Origin: Pseudofabraea citricarpa
Taxonomy: Eukaryota > Ascomycota > Leotiomycetes > Helotiales > Dermateaceae
Length of the DNA stretch: 64,000 nucleotides
Direction of reading: 5' to 3'
NCBI GenBank assembly: GCA_029641185.1
Contig: JAPWGK010000018.1
Location: forward strand, 930,001 to 994,000
A program made the position numbers and the translations under genes. A model generated the notes under the pieces. It ran no database searches, was not told where the DNA came from, and saw only the letters and a program-made list of their open reading frames with translations. Shown here piece by piece: positions 1-11,001 of this stretch; position 1 is the first letter of the stretch; each line of letters begins with the position of its first letter.

Positions 1-33
1 AGCTCGGTGTCAGGCCAGAGGAGGTTATGAGTT

Positions 34-303
34 TTGCTCTTTGAGGAGGAAATTAATAATGCCATTAACATGATTTGCATACCATCCTCCGTCGCAGTCA
101 TAAGATATCTAGCAACAATAAACGGCAATCTGTGTGGTTATCTGTTTATTCCTTCTATACTCCAGATTCTCATTGAGCTTATCTGGGTGTCTCGAGCTGG
201 CCCAGATCCAAAAAAGCAGAGACGTCACGCTCTCAAAAATTCCCGGCGTGTCGGCTCAGGAGATAGCGTTAGTGAAATGCATGCAGAAGCAAGTATGAGC
301 TAG
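34..303 (+). CDS. Possible C-terminal exon of a membrane protein (partial)
   Basis: An 89-codon open stretch begins just after an in-frame stop at the left edge, so it could only be a last exon of a gene lying outside the window. The N-terminal two thirds is hydrophobic, with aliphatic stretches around residues 12-28 and 33-51. The end is basic and polar (RAGPDPKKQRRH, then a Ser/Glu tail), as in the cytosolic tail of a transporter or receptor. I do not recognise a family. A pyrimidine-rich run ending in AG near position 45 could be a splice acceptor. It may equally be a chance ORF. Confidence 0.25.
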   Translation: MLFEEEINNAINMICIPSSVAVIRYLATINGNLCGYLFIPSILQILIELIWVSRAGPDPKKQRRHALKNSRRVGSGDSVSEMHAEASMS

Positions 304-1486
304 GATTTAAAGTTATGATTGCGTTTCCCGGCGCTAATGTTGTGCTTCCGGTGTGTCTTTTGTGGGTTAACACGAGGAGAAATATGCCACAGCGCGGTAA
401 CAAGGTTAGAACAGAGCTTTGAATGTCGACTTGGAGCTAGATAGTCCTTCAAATGACATGCTTTGAGCTGCTACGTAGTGAACCCTGAAAAGAGAATTTG
501 GAAACCGATGATTTTAGTCATTGAGTAGGTCATTTTGTCAACTTAAATTTACGCACAAGAAACGAGTAAAGTTATGCCCTTACTGAAAGTTTTGAATCCG
601 AATATCGCGCGAAGTATTATAACAGTTTCAATATATGTAAATTATATTTCTTTTGCGAGTTGAATTACGTGAAATTAGTTTGGTGCAACTATTGAAACTG
701 AGAAAAAAAGACAAAACCCGGAAAAACCGAACAATAGCTAGATAGTAAATCTGCATTGTTGATTTTCTTTCAAGTCGGAATATGCTCATACTTCTAGAAC
801 CCTTGTTCTATTCTTTACATCATAGGAAGAGGATGTCTGAGGGGACACTGACTAGTATGATGCCGGAGATGATATGAAAGCATTCCCACCTCGCTTATTC
901 CTGAAAATATATTTCCGGGTCATAAGAACAAGACTGACGGAGACTTCCACCTTCCCACCTTCCCATCCCACCCCTAGCGTCCCTCTACAATAATTTGATT
1001 CCAAAGATATCAGGTACAAAAGATTGCCAGCCCACAATAAGCAAAGTTCTCGAAGCAAAGTACAGAAGGTTGTCGGCTGTTGTCGTACAGAAAGTTCCGT
1101 TGTGGTGCGAACAACCTCCGTGTGCCGGCCCACGTGATGCGACCGGTCTCTCAGCGCAGCGGTGGCCGACGACAAGTCAGCTTGTCGTCGGTGCTCCTAC
1201 TGGATGACCTTGAACATCTACCAAAAACACGGTATTTGGCATGAAGCTGGCCCTGGGAAAAAATGGCGGCAGTGGGGACGGGAGGGGCTCTTGGCAGTAC
1301 AACTTGTCATCTCGGCATATCAACGTCCTTCATCCATTCACAGCGAGACCTTTACTGATTTTCGCCTTCGAGCTATATGAATATATATATGATGGATGGA
1401 ATGATTGGGATGGGTAGGCCTTGGGTCACTCACACTCCTTTCATCCCTCTCTTTTCTTCCTCTTCGTCCCAAGAAAAGAAGCAGAA
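304..1486. other. Intergenic region upstream of the TolB-like gene
   Basis: No convincing gene is seen. The first half is AT-rich. The short ORFs around 850-1380 have no domain or splice support. A TATA-like run (tatatgaatatatatatgat, about 1374-1393) lies roughly 100 bases before the start codon of the next gene and is followed by CT-rich sequence typical of fungal promoters and 5' leaders. Confidence 0.4.
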
Positions 1487-3484
1487 ATGCATCTCTCCTT
1501 TCTGTCCGTATTTGGCCTCGTAGGCTTGGGTTTGGCCGCCTGTCCTTATGCGCAGAGAGATACGTCTGAAATAGTGCCAAGGGATTCGACGACCTCTTCG
1601 ATTGCCGCTCCGGGCAAGTTGGGTGTCATGTTCATGAATCGAATCGCTCCCTCAGTTTCAGTTTTGTATGTGGCGAATACAGACGGTAGCAACGAGCGCC
1701 AACTGCTGACGGGCGACGACTCCGTCTTCGAATACCATGCTTCTTTCTCTCCCGATGGCGAATGGATCACCTTCACTAGCGAGCGTGCTGGAGATGGCCA
1801 GTCAGATATTTACCGAGTTCGTACAAACGGTTCTGATTTGGAGCAATTGGTTGCAACACCCTCATTTGAAGATGCCGGTGTGCTGTCTCCAGATAACACT
1901 ATGCTCGCCTATGTCTCAACGCAGGGCAACTATACGGCCAACATCTGGGTTAAAAACGTCGAGACAGGAGAGGCTTACAACCTGACCAATACTGTATCAA
2001 CTGCCGGAAACCCTTCTAGCCCAGATGGACATTTCAGGCCGAGTTGGTCGCCTAACGGAGAATGGATTGCCTTTTCTTCTGACCGCAATACGAACTGGAC
2101 AGGTCACAATAACGGAACCGGATGGGAGCATACGAACACTCTTTCAATATATATCATACGGCCTGACGGATCAGACTTTCGACAGGTTCTTGCTCCCAAA
2201 GACGGGTATTCCCTCGGCTCGCCTAAGTGGTCTCAGGACGGCTCGCGTATCCTCTTTTATGAGATGACGAGGGACGCGACATACAACGCGCATACGCAAG
2301 ATATGAACGCCACCGTGTCACAGATTGCATCCGTTGACGTTGCTACCGGGACCGATTTTACCTACCATACCTCAGGCGATGGATGTAAGATTTCTGCACA
2401 GTGGGTGACGGCAGATGTGATTGGTTATGATATTAAGGGCGGCGACCTCGAAGGGCTTACTTACAACTCTACCAGCTCGAGTTCCAATTCATCCACCAGC
2501 TCAAACTATGCCAAGTTGACAGGTGGGATGCGCAGCCCTTCCTGGTCGCCCGATGGTTCATTGGTTGTCTATGAGAAATCATCTTTCTCGCCTATCCGCC
2601 CCATGGACAAGCCGCTCTACAGCTGGGACAGCGAGTGGGATTACCGGCACTCGGACGTCTTCCCAATGCTATCCAAGCAGGGCGTTCTCGCAATCACACA
2701 AAAGCAACTCGGTAACTCATCTATCGTAACAATGAACCCTGACGGAACTGACATGAACCTCGTCTTTGATGTTTTCTCTACCGGCGAAATCGATCCGATT
2801 CTGAATGTCGAAGGTTTAGCCGGTGCCTTCCAGCCCAGCTGGTCATCCGACGGCGAGTGGATTGCTTTCAGTTTGGGAAGTTGGTTCTTCGAGCGATCGA
2901 TTCTCGGTGGATGGATCTACAGAGCTGCATCGAACGGCTCTTCCTACGAAAAGCTCACATTCGGCACCGCCGGCGAGGTGAACTCGGGATTTCCCAGCTT
3001 CTCGCCTGACGGCACGCAGCTTGTGTACCGCGACTTTGGGCCTTCGTGGGGTCTTGGGCTGCGTCTGCTGAATCTCACCGATATGACCGTCACCAACCTG
3101 ACCGACACGTGGGACAACACGCCGGGCTGGTCGCCAGACGGAGAAAGAATCGTCTTCACGCGCCGCAACCGTCTGGATCTTGAGAATCTTGGTGCTACGG
3201 ATAGTTTTGACGTGTATACGATTTTCCCGAATGGCACGGGATTGACTCAGCTTACGACTAGCGGAGCTAATGATGCACATGCTGTCTGGACTGCGGATAA
3301 CCGTATCCAGTACAGCAGTGGCATGTATGGTTTCCGTGACGAAAGTGCTATCTATGATGAGGCGTTTCAGCCGTATGGTCAGATCATGATGATGAATGCT
3401 GATGGATCGAATAAGACCCTGCTTACTGATAGTATGTGGGAAGATTCTATGCCGTTGTATGTATGGAATAAGGATCTTGAGTGA
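1487..3484 (+). CDS. Secreted TolB-like (WD40-like/PD40) beta-propeller protein
   Basis: This is an intronless gene of 665 aa. An upstream in-frame ATG at 1421 exists, but the start at 1487 is preferred because it places a classical signal peptide (MHLSFLSVFGLVGLGLAAC) at the N-terminus. The mature part repeats the PD40/TolB blade motif, such as FSPDGEWITFTSER, WSPNGEWIAFSSDR, WSQDGSRILFY, WSSDGEWIAFS, FSPDGTQLVYR and WSPDGERIVFTR. It also has repeated NxDGSxxxxL turns, together making a six- to eight-blade propeller. Many N-glycosylation sequons (NGT, NYT, NSS) and a Ser/Asn-rich insert near residues 330-345 fit an extracellular protein. No catalytic domain is attached, so a ligand-binding or scaffold role is likely; substrate unknown. 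TolB propellers are typical of bacteria, and the lack of introns makes old horizontal origin possible. Confidence 0.85.
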   Translation: MHLSFLSVFGLVGLGLAACPYAQRDTSEIVPRDSTTSSIAAPGKLGVMFMNRIAPSVSVLYVANTDGSNERQLLTGDDSVFEYHASFSPDGEWITFTSERAGDGQSDIYRVRTNGSDLEQLVATPSFEDAGVLSPDNTMLAYVSTQGNYTANIWVKNVETGEAYNLTNTVSTAGNPSSPDGHFRPSWSPNGEWIAFSSDRNTNWTGHNNGTGWEHTNTLSIYIIRPDGSDFRQVLAPKDGYSLGSPKWSQDGSRILFYEMTRDATYNAHTQDMNATVSQIASVDVATGTDFTYHTSGDGCKISAQWVTADVIGYDIKGGDLEGLTYNSTSSSSNSSTSSNYAKLTGGMRSPSWSPDGSLVVYEKSSFSPIRPMDKPLYSWDSEWDYRHSDVFPMLSKQGVLAITQKQLGNSSIVTMNPDGTDMNLVFDVFSTGEIDPILNVEGLAGAFQPSWSSDGEWIAFSLGSWFFERSILGGWIYRAASNGSSYEKLTFGTAGEVNSGFPSFSPDGTQLVYRDFGPSWGLGLRLLNLTDMTVTNLTDTWDNTPGWSPDGERIVFTRRNRLDLENLGATDSFDVYTIFPNGTGLTQLTTSGANDAHAVWTADNRIQYSSGMYGFRDESAIYDEAFQPYGQIMMMNADGSNKTLLTDSMWEDSMPLYVWNKDLE

Positions 3485-4186
3485 AATGCCCGAGAGAAGT
3501 CTTTTAGAATTTAGTCTTATCAAACCCGATGACATGTAATATCAGGAAGTTGCCTAGCTAGCTTTTCCATCTGCCTTTGCCGTATGTAAAATCAATTCAA
3601 AAATAAGCTTTCCTGCACAGAATTTCCGAGCCGTATAAGAAGAGTCATGGGCAATAAGGTGATTGGCTCTGTTCTCTGATCGTTTGCTCTTGATAACTAG
3701 AACTCAGCATTATTTTTCGCTTAACTTCCTCTTCTCAAGTCTTCCCCGCACGCGGTCACCAAGTACATGCATACCACAAACCAACTGGCTATTATATTTC
3801 AATTGAGCACCACTAACACTAGCAGCTAACTTCTGTTCTGTCTCTTTGGCCTACTTATTAGTCACTCCGCATAGTTTCACCATGAAGATTCTCGTTCGCT
3901 TACCGCTGGTGCTCCTGCTAAATCTCTGCAAATAGGATTTAATAGTAGAGAGGTTAAAATTCGCCTGTGTTACCGGCTTTATTATTTAATGCACAGTTCA
4001 GATAATGGGAGATGTATTTAGATGTTAACTAGGTAAGCAAGGAGACAAAAAAAGAACAGCCGTCAAATCTCCAAAGAGTTCAACATTTTTCTCTTGTCGA
4101 CAAGTCCGTCCGCCATCAGATTTAATCTCCTTGGCATCTCAATAGCCCCCAGTCTCCACCTAAGCAAACGCCCTTCCCTTTCCTGC
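3485..4186. other. Intergenic region between converging genes
   Basis: About 700 bases of AT-rich spacer hold the 3' ends of the TolB-like gene and of the small secreted protein gene on the other strand. No ORF with coding character, repeat or RNA gene was recognised. Confidence 0.4.
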
Positions 4187-4488
4187 TTATGCGCAGTCAT
4201 CGCTCTGAACACGACTCAGCTCATTGGCGGGAAAGTCGATAGCACATCGGCCACTGAAGTCGCAGACTCCATTGAGCAGCTGTTGCGAAACGATGCCTTT
4301 GCATGCCTGGCCTTCATTTGGCGATGTTGCGTCAGCTGCAGCAGTGGCAGCACCTGCCTTGGCAGGCATGGCTGTCGAAGAGAGATTAGCTGGGCCCCGA
4401 AAAGAAAATGCAGAAAATGGGAGGGCCTACCGGAAACGGCTTGGGTTGCCATGAGGGCAGCGAAGAGGGTGATAATCTGGAATTGCAT
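4187..4488 (-). CDS. Small secreted cysteine-containing protein, effector-like
   Basis: Two exons on the minus strand (4488-4431 and 4371-4187) encode 80 aa. The 59-nt intron starts GTAGGC, ends CGACAG, and has the branch-like motif GCTAATC. It joins in frame, making Ala20 across the junction. Residues 1-20 are a clear signal peptide (MQFQIITLFAALMATQAVSA). The mature part has an Ala/Thr-rich pro-like stretch and then four cysteines (C43, C56, C62, C79) spaced x12, x5 and x16, enough for two disulfides. The features (signal peptide, under 100 aa, four Cys, no known domain) are those of fungal small secreted proteins, some of which are effectors. Function is unknown. Without the splice, the frame runs through the intron and loses the cysteine pattern, which supports this model. 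Confidence 0.65.
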
Positions 4489-6425
4489 GTTGGTGATTGG
4501 TGTGAGAATAATTGATAAGTTGGTAGACGGGTGGTAGATTAGGATGCGAAAAGCTATGTTGTGCCTGACAACGATGGAATTAGATTGATTGATGGGAAGT
4601 AAGTGAAGATGTAAAGATGAGTATTTGAATGGGGTATAAGTTGCATTAGAAGTGAGAATTGACAGCTTTTATATCTCTTCTACATGGTCTGATGTTATAC
4701 ACTTTTTCGTCCCTTGTTTCGCTTTGGATGTCTGGAATTGAGACGAGTGCCCTGGGGAAGGATTTTTGAAACAACGTGGCATTTTTAGCATTGTGACAAA
4801 CTGGCAATGCAAAAGCAAAAATGATCAGGCTGTTGTAACCTACTACCAAGAAAGTAGCGTAATGGGGATTCCGCGGACACCGAGTGACACAACTTGAAGC
4901 TTGACGAGATTTAACCACGGGGATTGATGGGTTTCTACTCTTATCTTTCAACCTTGAAAGTACACTTTTTGGGGTTCTCCTTGTTATCTAGAGGTTATCT
5001 TTTCCCCCTGATGGCAAAAAGTGTTACCAGCTTTTGGATCTTTAGCTTTGGTAGTTACCTACCTGTAGGTATCTAGGTATCTAGCATAAGGTATTTCCCT
5101 TTTGGGTTACGCGCTCGGCTGTGTGATCGTCGTTAAAGCACAGTTTGTGAACCTTCTTTGTTGTCACTGCAACCTGTCACCAACTGTCAATTGATCTGGG
5201 ATTAAAGTAATGCACCAGACATAGGGCTGAAGATCTAGATTGGTGATGTCGCTGGGAAGCCAGGGAAAGAAGATCAGACGGGAATAAGATAAGGACAAGA
5301 TGATATTAAGTTTTCCAGGCTGTGCGTTATGCTCGGTCCCGAAATCCCCGAATCCTAAAATTGACGATCCTTCATGGAGTTCCACTTTCAGGGCCCTTGT
5401 TATCTGTAAGTACCTAGGTATATAAACTCGATTCATGTTTACATCGCCAACCAAGTTACACAAGTGTTCTCGAATCCCCTAAGCGAGCTACTCCCTGGAC
5501 TCATTTCCCATCACATCATCATTTTCTAAGCTTCATTCCGGAGTCGGGAGGCCTGCCGTCTGGGAAGAGGTTTGTGTAATCGGCACGATATCCGCATGCA
5601 GATTGGCTTCTGCCATGCCCGGTATATATATTATTGCACGACTCTTTTGTCCCGAATGGCTGGTTCGGTAGCGTTTGTTATCGTTCGCATGTGAAAACAC
5701 ATGATGGTGAAGGGTCCTGATAGCACGACCGCTAAGTCAAATGCCATCGTTTGTGCTGCATCGCGGAAACGATAGTGAAGGGGCCGAACGAATCGAGCTT
5801 GGGGGGCGTCTGCAGGAATGGAGACGAATGGCGGAAGGCTTATGATAGTATATACTTAGTGATAGACATGTGCTAAGTGGCGGAGTTGACGTGTCCGCTC
5901 CGAAGAAAGCCAGGAGATCGTAGAGTTGGCCTGCAGGGAAAGAATCAAGCTTATTGGCGAGCGCAACGTCGCGTTTCGCGAGTTATGCAGTGACTCGCAC
6001 CACAAATGCACATTTATGGATTTATGCAGCTGGGAACGGCAGGGAGGCAGGACCCTTACTGTTCTGTTGTAGTAGCATGACGGCATTGAGCGCCTGAAAC
6101 TTTTGACACGAGCAGAGCACGCCGAGGCATCACCTTCGAATGCCTATCAACTGCCCTCATTGCTGTAAAGATGGGGCCCATACAGGCACATGTGCTGTGC
6201 CTGGCACCAGGGCCTAGAGTACAATCAGACCAAATTGTTGATTTTTTTCTGTCTACATCCGCACGACCCCTACCTGTCGAAATTCTGTTGAGGGAACCTA
6301 CACTGCTCAGATGCTCCCGTCGTTGCCCTTTATCAAGTCGCTTCCGCCGCCGCATATATAAATCGTACAGCTGGTCTTGCGACACGACATCGACCACTGC
6401 ACATACCTGAACCCTGCCCGCAGCT
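4489..6425. other. Long intergenic region
   Basis: About 1.9 kb holds no gene I can support. It contains the promoter of the small secreted protein on the left and of the alpha/beta hydrolase on the right. A short direct repeat of ggtatctaggtatctag type lies near 5068-5088. Minus-strand ORFs of 76-134 codons (5856-6460) lack family motifs and plausible splice partners. Confidence 0.4.
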
Positions 6426-8085
6426 ATGATTGGAACCTCCAGGGCCGAGTATATCTTCATTCAGATCTGCATCATTGGTCTGCATTACCTGGCGCCTCTA
6501 AGCATCTTATACTGCGTGCTCGTCTTCGGCTTGTACGGCTTGAAGGCTGCGACTACACGACTCCCGCTCGCCATTGAGATCGTGCTCCTCGCAGAAGCAT
6601 TCTTCTATCTCTGCGCATTCTTACCCTACCGTGCATATCTGCAGCGCGAAGCCGAACATCCTCCCCCGCCGTCGCGCGAAGAACGGAGAAAGCTGTTCCA
6701 GCTATGCAACGACAATATTGCCGACCCCGAAGCATATCTGCGCAAATGGTTCTTGGGAGCACATCTGGAGGATATCCACAAGGAAAATCTGCAGGAGTTT
6801 CTTCTCTGGGCTTTCTTCAATAGAGGTGGACCGCCAGGAGACGATGAGGAGGAGTTGAACACATATGTTGCGGCTACAGAAAAGTTGCTTGGCAGGCATC
6901 TGGAGGAGGGTCGTGGCAAGGCGAAATGTTTGCGCTTGACTTTGGATAGAGTCGATATGTTGCATCGCAGCTTGACGTGGTATTTTGTATGTTTTGTCCG
7001 CTTTACTGAAGAATATCCGCTGATCAGATTAGTGCGTGGGGTTCGTGGATATGCTCACCTACCTCAGACTCTTGTCTCATGGATTCCACCTACACCGAAC
7101 AAGTCTCTCGCGATTCTTCACCCTCTTCCCTTTCAGACCCTTGTCGCTCTTCACGAAGTACCGTTCTCCTGCAAAACATACAACATACTGGCATCGACCG
7201 CATACCTCCAAGACAAAATTACCTGTGGTGTTTATTCATGGAATTGGTATTGGTCTCTACCCATATACCAAATTCGTGAATGAATTGAACTCGACTGCTG
7301 GATTGGAAACCTCGGATCCCGATGATCAAGTCGGAATAATCCTGATTGAGATCATGCCTGTATCGTTCAGAATCACACATGCTGCTCTAGAACGCGAGCA
7401 GATGGTTCGAGAGATTGATCAGATCCTACAGGAACATTTGAAGCCGGAGCAGAAATTTGTCCTAGTGTCTCATTCGTACGGAACTGTGATCACAACTCAT
7501 CTTCTCAAAGATCCAGTAGTCTCGAAGAAAATTGGTCCTATTGTACTTATCGATCCCGTATCCGTATTGTTACATCTTCCAAACGTAGCATACAACTTCA
7601 CAAGAAGACAGCCTGTCGAAGCCAATGAGCACCAACTGTATTATTTCGCAAGCATGGACATGGGTGTTTCACATACTCTCGCACGACATTTCTTCTGGAA
7701 CGAAAACGTACTTTGGAAGAAAGATCTCGTGGGACGAAAAGTCACCGTCAGTCTCGGCGGCCGCGATCTGATTGTAGACACCAACACGGTCGGAAAATAC
7801 CTGAGTGCGAAATCAGCCGAGTGGGAAGAGTCACTTGTCAGTGATAGTGAAATCCTCGTTGATGTTGGCGATGATTCCGAAGAGCAAGTTGAGACGAGCG
7901 GAAGTAGTCAAGTGACTCTCGTAGACGGGGAGGACTGGAAGGATCGAGAGTGGAAAGGTCAAGGCATCGACGTCCTCTGGTTCCGAGACCTAGATCATGC
8001 GCAGGTTTTTGATAAACCGATTACCCGAAGAAGGGTTATAGAAGTCATTAAAGAATATTGTAATGATGGGAATGGGAGTTCATGA
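6426..8085 (+). CDS. Membrane-anchored alpha/beta hydrolase
   Basis: Two exons (6426-6986 and 7033-8085) encode about 537 aa. The 46-nt intron (GTATGT...GATTAG) ends at the acceptor that keeps the downstream frame; the nearer CAG acceptor would not. The N-terminus has two to three hydrophobic segments (residues about 10-35 and 45-68), suggesting membrane anchoring. A conserved helical region follows, then the hydrolase core. This has an oxyanion-type HG motif (VVFIHGIGIG) and a nucleophile elbow VSHSYGT with Ser335, and the likely catalytic His sits in DLDHAQVF near the C-terminus. The first elbow glycine is Ser, a variation seen in related lipase-like proteins. An acidic Ser/Glu insert lies before the final motif. 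A lipase/esterase-like activity is inferred; substrate unknown. Confidence 0.8.
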
Positions 8086-8664
8086 GGTTCTGTGGACTAG
8101 GGTTTAAATCTTTCGTATCGGGAGGGGTGTTTGTTTGTTTTTGTAAATGGATACCCGTTCTAGTATTGGTTAGTATCATACGTCTGTCTGTCTACCTTAG
8201 ATGAGAAACGAGAAATGATAAGAATCTTCTATTCAACTTCGAAATTCTTCTTGTTGTGTTGATATTCTTCTGATGAACTTGGTTATTTGGTACATGATTC
8301 CTTCAAGCTTTCGAGCTTGCTTCTACTAACTGACACCAACCACCGACTCAGTCTAAGCTATCCAAACTTCTTCAATCCGCGGTCCACTTAGACCCCAACG
8401 ATCCCATCCGCACAAAAGTAAAGCAGCATTTTAGAACTTGACCTAACGGTACAGAGGGGGCCTAATATAGGTGGATGCCTAGCTATGAGTAAAAAGAGGA
8501 ACATGAGATCACATTCAGTCCAGATCAAACAGTGAAATCAGTTGAAATCCAAACACCGTTACATACCTACACATCCCAGATACCTTTTTCTTCCTCTCGT
8601 ACATACTCACTCATCTATACGATCTCACATCAGTCCCAGAAACAGAAGAGAGGGAGAAAACACA

Positions 8665-9317
8665 ATGGTCGCTATTACTTTCCCTTCATCTTTACAATTG
8701 CCATTGCCACCCATGGCACCGAGAGAGATGCACCCAGGTATCCTGCTACACAATCTCACCTCGCTCCTCCTTGCGAATGGCTCAAGGACACAAATCACAT
8801 CGCAGTATGGCGAGCTGGCAACATCATTACCCACCGCAAACACAAGCTCAAGCTTGTCGACACAACCGTATGCAAACCACGTCCCACCCAAACTCGTACG
8901 CATCCCTCTCTCTTCCTTTCTTTTTGTTTATTTCTTTCTCGTTTCATCTCTGTTGCCTCAAACTAACCAGATGATGTGCACCAAAAAAAGAAAACAACCG
9001 TGATCCTCTCGATCGTGTTTGGCGTCTTTGCCTTGTTCGGCCTCGTCGCTTTCGTCTCGAGTCTTGTGTGGTTGTATATCGAGGAGGCCGAGAAGGATGA
9101 AGAAGCCAAGTTTGCGAGGAAGCGTATGGATGTGCCGAAGATTGTGGTTAGCAGTGACGACGGAGAACGGGAGTTTATAGGGGAGGACGAAGAAGATGGC
9201 ATTGAGTTGAGGAAGCGAGATCACAACAGGAAGAGACGGGTAAGGGTTTGGTTGGGGATTGTAGGGAGGAAAAAGACGAGGAAATATGGAAGAGGCGGAG
9301 ATGATATTATGGTTTGA
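8665..9317 (+). CDS. Single-pass membrane protein, hypothetical
   Basis: Two exons (8665-8895 and 8991-9317) give about 185 aa. The 95-nt intron starts GTACGC and ends AAAAAAAG, with a good CTAAC branch point 24 nt before the acceptor. The closer CAG right after CTAAC would put a stop in frame and was rejected. The N-terminal half is rich in Ser/Thr/Asn/Pro with NLT and NGS sequons and looks luminal or extracellular. One strong transmembrane helix follows (VILSIVFGVFALFGLVAFV, extended by SSLVWLYI). The C-terminal tail is highly charged (acidic patch, then Lys/Arg-rich end) and probably cytosolic. No family is recognised. A mucin-like sensor or anchor shape is only a description, not a function. 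Confidence 0.55.
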
Positions 9318-9454
9318 GTGTCTCCCCCGTCTTTTCTCTCTCTTTCCTTCCTATTTCCTTCTTATTTATTCATTGCCTCGTGGAGTCAGAGCTATCTATT
9401 ATTTAAGAAGAAAAAGAAAATATTATCCTGTATTTCATTTCATTTCGTACCACG

Positions 9455-11001
9455 TCATAACGTCTCAATGAACTCCTTAACCTCATGCGTCAACCTCCTC
9501 ACGGCTTCCTGATCGTGCCAGAAATGCCCGCCCCCTCGAACCTCCACATACCTAAACCGCGAGTCGGCAACCCTGCTCAATCGATCCGCCCACGCTCGCA
9601 GTCGACGAACCGCGATCAGCGCGTCATCATGGCAGAACAGGGTCAGAGTCGGGTGCGTGATAAACCTCACTTCCTCTTCCGTGACCAGATCTTTCTCGCG
9701 GCTTTTTGCCCATAGAGATTTCGCCATGAACAAGGTCGCTAAGTTCCCTACGATCCCATGAGGTGGTGAAATGAGAATATAAGCCACGTCCAGATGTTCT
9801 GCTATCCCTGAGATCTCCTCGAGTTTTTCGGGCTCTTCTGCTTTCTCAGCTATGTGGTGCGTCTTGAACGTATCGAGTGACGATGCCGATCCGGCTGCTT
9901 CGCCTCGACTGGATGATGCGATGGAGCTGATGCTATTCTCTCTCTTCATGGAGAACCGGCTAGCTCGAGCCATGGATCGTACTCGGTCCATGCTCTTCCT
10001 TACACGTTCTGGCGTCTCAATTGTGAAGGAACTTGAACGAGGTGCTTCATGGCTTGATCTTCGTAGGTCCTCTTCCCCGCCCATGCGCACCCCTCCCGTA
10101 GCCTTGGGTATCCCACTGGGACTCCCCACATTATATTCAATCTTGATCCTGCTCCGGCCTCGCGGATTCGGTGATTTTGGCTCGGAGAGAAGCGCATCGA
10201 AGCGCGTGTGCAGGAGTTCGTTCTGCTGAGTTGCTAGGTTCCGCGCTCGCAGCCGGATTTCGGCATGTGCGGTGCCAATCTGGGGAGAGGAGAAGACCGG
10301 GAGGACGATCGCGTTGGATAGTGGTGGGATACATGATGTTATAATACCTCCGTAGGAATAACCTGCCAGAAGGATAAGAGACTTCGTGTCTGCCACATGG
10401 CTTGGGATCACAGTCGAGGTCAAGCTCGTTTTAAGGGGTCGAGGAAGTCTTGTCTTTGTTGGACTAGAGGGAGGACTCAGTTCTTCCGAGCTATCGTGTG
10501 TGAAATCTAAATGATCTAGGGGAAGTGTGTGAAGTGCTGGGACTGATAGATGGTGTAGATAGTAGGATAAGAAACCTATCATCGAGATATAATCGCCTTG
10601 CTCGGGTTTCGATGACCATGAGGTTCGACCTTTCGACGAACCAGCACCTCTATAGAAAACATCAGCAAAGTAATTCCTGTGATCATAGACACGCCGTACC
10701 TGAAATTAAATGTGCCGACAATATACCCCTCCTTTAAAATAGTCGCCGCCACCACGTTCACCACTGAATCATCATAAGATCCCCCGAGCGGCGCATACGG
10801 ATGAGCTACCAGAGCAGCCTTCTTCTCCCATGGTGCCGAGACCTGCGAGACAGTATTCGGGTTGAGTCGCACGGGGTGGTATATCCTGCAATCGAGCACC
10901 GTGTTGTCGTGGATAGAGGGGATTGTGAAGGTCAGGGTGGGGGGAGGAAGCATGGCTGATTGTCCCTCTTCGTGGCGACTCTCATCTCTTGAAAGGGACA
11001 C
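9455..11001 (-). CDS. Alpha/beta hydrolase, dienelactone hydrolase-like
   Basis: Two exons (11001-10700 and 10649-9455) on the minus strand encode about 498 aa. The 50-nt intron splits an Arg codon and restores the diagnostic FNFRGAGSSKGRTSW motif of this hydrolase group. The core contains an N-terminal strand region with HPYAPLGG (residues about 66-73), the nucleophile elbow AGYSYGG (GxSxG), an acidic residue in the CHDDALIAV stretch, and a likely catalytic His in RGGGHFWHD near the C-terminus. A long Ser/Arg/Glu-rich, probably disordered insertion of about 150 residues sits between the elbow and the acid region. No signal peptide is seen, so it is likely cytosolic. An alternative start at Met17 (10953) is possible. 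Substrate unknown; hydrolysis of an ester or peptide bond is inferred from the fold. Confidence 0.8.

Noticed and set aside
2843..3535. 230-codon minus-strand ORF opposite the TolB-like gene
   Set aside because: Shadow of the repeat-rich coding strand; no domain and low-complexity Arg/Ser composition.
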